From: Mycolicibacterium psychrotolerans
GTDB taxonomy: Bacteria; Actinomycetota; Actinomycetes; Mycobacteriales; Mycobacteriaceae
Direction: 5' to 3'
NCBI RefSeq assembly: GCF_010729305.1
Contig: NZ_AP022574.1
Coordinates: forward strand, 4,526,001 to 4,590,000
Length of the DNA stretch: 64,000 nt
The first letter of the stretch is position 1; every line of letters starts with the position of its first letter. Both the position numbers and the translations under genes were made by a program. Below are positions 60,800 to 64,000 of the stretch, one piece after another. The notes under the pieces were generated by a model that saw only the letters and a program-made list of their open reading frames with translations, ran no database searches and was not told the origin of the DNA.

Positions 60800-61624
60800 G
60801 TGCGACGAGGATTCGCGGGGCTGGCGCTCGCCCTGTGCGTGACGCTGGTCGCGCCCGTTCCCTTCTCCGCCGCGCAACCTGACGTCGAACCCGCTGCGGC
60901 ACAGGCTATTCCGGAAGGACCCGCGCAGGCCTGGCTGGTCGCCGACCTGGACTCCGGGCGGGTGCTCGCCAGCCGCGACCCCTACGGGCGTTACGCCCCG
61001 GCCAGCACGATCAAGGTGCTTCTCGCGATGGTGGTGCTCGACCACCTCCGACCGGACAATTTCGCGCGGGCCAACGCGTCGCACACCGAGGTCGAATGTT
61101 CCTGTGTGGGACTGCAACCGGGCCAGGCCTACACCACGCAGCAGCTGCTCTCGGGGCTCCTGATGGTGTCGGGCAACGACGCCGCGAACATGCTCGCCGA
61201 CATGCTCGGCGGCGCGCAGGTCGCGGTCGCCGCGATGAACCGCAAGGCGGCCCTGGTCGGCGCGCGCGCCACGAAGGCGTCGTCGCCGTCCGGGCTGGAC
61301 GGCCCCGGCTGGGAGTCGGTCACCTCGCCGCACGACCTCGCGGTGATCCTGCGGGCGGCGCTTCAGTACCCCCTGATCGCCGCCATCATGCGTGCGCCGA
61401 CGGCGCCGTTCCCGGGCAAGACCCTGCAGAACCAGAACGAGCTGCTGACCCGCTATCCCGGGGATCTGGCCGGCAAGACCGGCTACACGAATCGGGCCCG
61501 CAAGACCTACGTCGGCGCCGCCCAGCGTGGCAGCCGACGGCTGGTGGTCGTGCAGATGTACGGCACCGGCGACCTGTACGGGCAGGCCATCGACCTGTTC
61601 GACTGGGGCTTCGCCCAGCCCTGA
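60800..61624 (+). CDS. D-alanyl-D-alanine carboxypeptidase (S11), second copy
   Basis: 274 aa, GTG start. Signal peptide FAGLALALCVTLVAPVPFSAA. Motifs STIK, SGND and KTGYT, all intact. It shares IPEGPAQAWLVADLDSG and VECSCVGLQPGQAYTTQQLL with the upstream copy, so it is a tandem duplicate. The stop precedes another imperfect inverted repeat. Confidence 0.92.
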   Translation: MRRGFAGLALALCVTLVAPVPFSAAQPDVEPAAAQAIPEGPAQAWLVADLDSGRVLASRDPYGRYAPASTIKVLLAMVVLDHLRPDNFARANASHTEVECSCVGLQPGQAYTTQQLLSGLLMVSGNDAANMLADMLGGAQVAVAAMNRKAALVGARATKASSPSGLDGPGWESVTSPHDLAVILRAALQYPLIAAIMRAPTAPFPGKTLQNQNELLTRYPGDLAGKTGYTNRARKTYVGAAQRGSRRLVVVQMYGTGDLYGQAIDLFDWGFAQP

Positions 61625-61638
61625 GCGCTCAGTGTCGC

Positions 61639-61695
61639 CGAGCGTGCATCCATGGTTGCAGACGACGCGAAATCACGACCGTGGGCGCACGCTCG
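61639..61695. repeat. Imperfect intergenic inverted repeat
   Basis: CGAGCGTGC at 61639-61647 and GCACGCTCG at 61687-61695 are exact complements, with partly pairing sequence inside (CCATGGTTG against CGACCGTGGG). It lies between the convergent carboxypeptidase and amidohydrolase genes, so termination is plausible. It resembles dispersed intergenic repeats of mycobacteria as I recall them. Confidence 0.6.
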
Positions 61696-61698
61696 CGG

Positions 61699-62784
61699 TC
61701 AGTAGACGTTGCCGCGCAGGATGACTCGTGTGGGTGCGGCGAGCACGTCGGGCCCGGACCGAGGATCCTCGGAGTAGCAGACCATATCGGCGGACGCACC
61801 ATGTTCGAGCCCCGGCCGGCGCAACCATTCCCGGGCATCCCAGCAGGCCGCCCCCAGCGCCTCGGTCGGCGTCATGCCGATGCCCTTGAGCGCCTCCACC
61901 TCGTCGGCGATGCGGCCGTGCGCAACCGTACTGCCCGCGTCGGAGCCGGCATAGATCGGCACACCGGCCTCGCGGGCGGCGGCGACGCGGGGTCCGCAAC
62001 TCTCATAGAGCGCACGCATGTGCTGCTGGTAGCGCGGATACTTCTCGGCGGCCGCGGCGATACCGGGGAAGTTCTCGATGTTGATCAGCGTCGGCACCAG
62101 CGCGGTGCCGTACTCGACCATCAGGTCCACGGTGTCGTCGGTGAGTCCGGTGCCGTGTTCGATGCAGTCGATACCGGCTCTGATCAGACCGGGCAGCGCG
62201 TCCTCGCTGAACACGTGCGCGGTGACGCGGGCGCCGTTGGCGTGCGCCGCGTCGATAGCGGCCTCGAGCACGTCGTCGGACCACAGCGGCGCCAGATCGC
62301 CGAGGTCGCGGTCGATCCAGTCCCCCACCAGCTTGACCCAGCCGTCGCCCCAGCGGGCCTGACGGGCGACCGCGTCGGGAAGCTGCCATTCGTCCTCGAG
62401 CTCGATGGCGAAGCCACGCTGGTAGCGCCTCGGCCGGGCGAGATGGCGGCCCGCCCGGATGATGCGCGGCATGTCGGCGCGATCGTCGAAACTACGGGTG
62501 TCGGTCGGGGAGCCGGCGTCGCGCAGCAGCAGCGCACCGACGGCGCGCTCGGTCTCGGCCTGCGCGATCGTCTCGTCCATCGGGATCTCGCCGTGCTGGC
62601 CCAGCCCCACATGGCAGTGGGCGTCGACCAGGCCGGGCAGGATCCACCCGCCATCCCCGGCGGCACCGAAGACCGTCTCCGCACCGGCCACCGGCTCGGC
62701 GCTGAGCCGACCATCGACGATCCACCACTCGACCGGTTCGCCGTCGGGCAGACCGCGACCGCGGACGTGCAACGGCGCCGCCAT
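61699..62784 (-). CDS. Amidohydrolase-family metal-dependent hydrolase
   Basis: 361 aa. Metal-site motifs: ILPGLVDAHCHVGL (HxH), Lys in GWVKLVGDW as the likely bridging residue, His in VTAHVFSED, His in CIEHGTG and Asp in YAGSDAGS. Imidazolonepropionase/prolidase-like amidohydrolases share this order. Substrate unknown. Matches Rv2915c in position. Its start overlaps the ffh stop in TGATG. Confidence 0.9.
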   Translation of the reverse strand: MAAPLHVRGRGLPDGEPVEWWIVDGRLSAEPVAGAETVFGAAGDGGWILPGLVDAHCHVGLGQHGEIPMDETIAQAETERAVGALLLRDAGSPTDTRSFDDRADMPRIIRAGRHLARPRRYQRGFAIELEDEWQLPDAVARQARWGDGWVKLVGDWIDRDLGDLAPLWSDDVLEAAIDAAHANGARVTAHVFSEDALPGLIRAGIDCIEHGTGLTDDTVDLMVEYGTALVPTLINIENFPGIAAAAEKYPRYQQHMRALYESCGPRVAAAREAGVPIYAGSDAGSTVAHGRIADEVEALKGIGMTPTEALGAACWDAREWLRRPGLEHGASADMVCYSEDPRSGPDVLAAPTRVILRGNVY

Positions 62785-64000
62785 CAGTTCTTGGGGAACT
62801 TCAGCTTCGACAGATCGATGTCGGCAAGGCCCGGCGGAAGCTCGTCGAGACCCTTGGGCATGTTCGACAGGTCGGGGAATCCTGCGGGCATCCCCGGCAT
62901 CCCGGCGCCAAGCGGATTGCGGTTCTTCGGCGGCGTGGGGCCTTTGCGCCCCTTCTTGCCCGCCTGCTTGTTCTTGCCCTTGCCCGCCTTGCGAGAGTTC
63001 TTGCGGCCGAACGGCATCCCCATCTGACCGGCCATCTGCGACATCATCTTGCGGGCGTCGAAGAACCGGTCGACCAGCTGGTTGACCTCCGAAACCGTCA
63101 CACCGGAGCCGTTGGCGATGCGCAGCCTGCGCGAGGCGTTGATGATCTTCGGATCGGCACGCTCGGCCGGGGTCATGCCGCGGATGATGGCCTGCACGCG
63201 ATCGAGCTGGCTGTCGTCGACCGCTGCCAGCGCGTCCTTCATCTGCCCTGCGCCGGGCAGCATGCCGAGCAGATTGCCGATCGGGCCCATCTTGCGGATC
63301 ATCAGCATCTGCTCGAGGAAGTCCTCGAGCGTGAGCTCACCACTGCCGATCTTGGCGGCCGTCGCCTCGGCCTGTTCGGCGTCGAAATGCTGTTCGGCCG
63401 CCTCGATCAGACTCAGCACGTCGCCCATGCCGAGGATCCGGCTGGCCATCCGGTCGGGATGGAAGACGTCGAAGTCCTCGAGCTTCTCGCCGCTGGACGC
63501 GAACAGGATCGGCACGCCGGTGACTTCCCGGACCGACAGTGCGGCACCACCGCGGGCGTCGCCATCGAGTTTGGTCAGCACCACACCGGTGAAACCGACG
63601 CCCTCGCGGAACGCATCGGCCGTGGTGACGGCGTCCTGACCGATCATCGCGTCGAGCACGAACAGGGTCTCGTCGGGCGAGACGGCGTCGCGGATCGCCG
63701 CGGCCTGGCTCATCAGAGTCTCGTCGATACCCAACCGGCCCGCGGTGTCGACGATCACGACGTCGTAGTGCTTGGCCTTGGCCTCGGCCAGGCCGGCGGC
63801 AGCCACCGCGACGGGGTCGGCGGTGCCCTTCACCTCATCGGCGCCGGGCGCGGTGCCCGGGTGCGGCGCGAACACGTGCACGCCGGCCCGCTCGCCGACG
63901 ATCTGCAGCTGGTTGACCGCGCCGGGGCGCTGCAGGTCGCACGCCACCAGAAGCGGGGTGTGCCCCTGAGCCTTCAGCCACTTCGCGAGCTTGCCGGCCA
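62784..64000 (-). CDS. ffh: Signal recognition particle protein Ffh, N-terminus beyond the window
   Basis: At least 405 codons, open at the right edge. The visible part of the G domain has ACDLQRPGAVNQL, VIVDTAGRLG, VVLTKLDGDARGG and FASSGEKLEDFDVFHPDRMASRILGMGD. The M domain follows (MRKMGPIGNLLGMLPG-type sequence, SRRLRIANGSG), with a Met-rich segment and a Lys/Pro/Gly tail. The N and early G1 regions lie outside. It binds signal sequences and 4.5S RNA to target proteins to the membrane. Confidence 0.98.
   Translation of the reverse strand, partial: AGKLAKWLKAQGHTPLLVACDLQRPGAVNQLQIVGERAGVHVFAPHPGTAPGADEVKGTADPVAVAAAGLAEAKAKHYDVVIVDTAGRLGIDETLMSQAAAIRDAVSPDETLFVLDAMIGQDAVTTADAFREGVGFTGVVLTKLDGDARGGAALSVREVTGVPILFASSGEKLEDFDVFHPDRMASRILGMGDVLSLIEAAEQHFDAEQAEATAAKIGSGELTLEDFLEQMLMIRKMGPIGNLLGMLPGAGQMKDALAAVDDSQLDRVQAIIRGMTPAERADPKIINASRRLRIANGSGVTVSEVNQLVDRFFDARKMMSQMAGQMGMPFGRKNSRKAGKGKNKQAGKKGRKGPTPPKNRNPLGAGMPGMPAGFPDLSNMPKGLDELPPGLADIDLSKLKFPKN

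Overview
The window looks like a rapid-growing mycobacterium (Mycolicibacterium type). It is GC-rich throughout. From about 31.5 kb to the end, the gene order matches the block known in M. tuberculosis as roughly Rv2888c to Rv2916c: amidase, tsf, rpsB, M23 peptidase, xerC, siderophore-interacting protein, dprA, yifB, yraN, DUF2469, rnhB, lepB, rplS, lppW, trmD, rimM, khpA, rpsP, D,D-carboxypeptidase, amidohydrolase, ffh. One secreted protein also carries a GRVGALAVACGIGAAL signal peptide, a pattern typical of mycobacteria. The species assignment is inference.

1-25.4 kb is an accessory surface or extracellular polysaccharide locus. It starts with the 5' end of a galE-like gene, an atypical LuxR-type regulator, and a plus-strand group (1.3-8.2 kb): a condensation/PapA-like protein with a damaged active site, a shrunken copy of the polymerase gene, a GT-C-like membrane protein, a thioesterase remnant, a FkbM-like methyltransferase and a polysaccharide deacetylase. 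Facing it is a long minus-strand group (21.9 to 8.2 kb). This holds two tiny coupled genes, a polyprenyl glycosylphosphotransferase, a GT, a small membrane protein, a Wzz-like protein, a polymerase fused to a second Wzz-like domain, a secreted protein, a GT-C-like protein, a decayed serine acetyltransferase, a GT4 enzyme and a tandem two-GT protein. Most of these genes overlap by 4 bases, so they probably act as one polycistron. The glycosylphosphotransferase would load the first sugar on a lipid carrier, the GTs extend the unit, Wzy polymerises it and the Wzz domains set chain length. No flippase gene is visible. A large secreted protein (23.0-25.3 kb) shares its C-terminal domain with the secreted protein inside the polymerase operon and adds a carbohydrate-binding module.

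25.4-31.4 kb is a five-gene operon: two FtsX/MacB-type permeases, their ATPase, an amino-acid/amine permease and a copper amine oxidase, suggesting amine uptake and oxidation. An amidase and a second polyprenyl glycosylphosphotransferase follow.

34.7-64 kb is the conserved housekeeping block: translation (tsf, rpsB, rplS, rpsP, rimM, trmD, khpA), DNA processing (xerC, dprA, yifB, yraN, rnhB), secretion (lepB, ffh) and cell wall (M23 peptidase, two D,D-carboxypeptidases, two LppW-like lipoproteins). Insertions within it include a TetR/enoyl-CoA hydratase pair with a perfect operator palindrome, a Gly/Cys-tailed membrane protein beside a WH-motif protein, an adenylation-carrier-acyltransferase fusion, and a thioesterase/CoA-transferase pair. 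I see no rRNA, tRNA, CRISPR array or intact insertion sequence.
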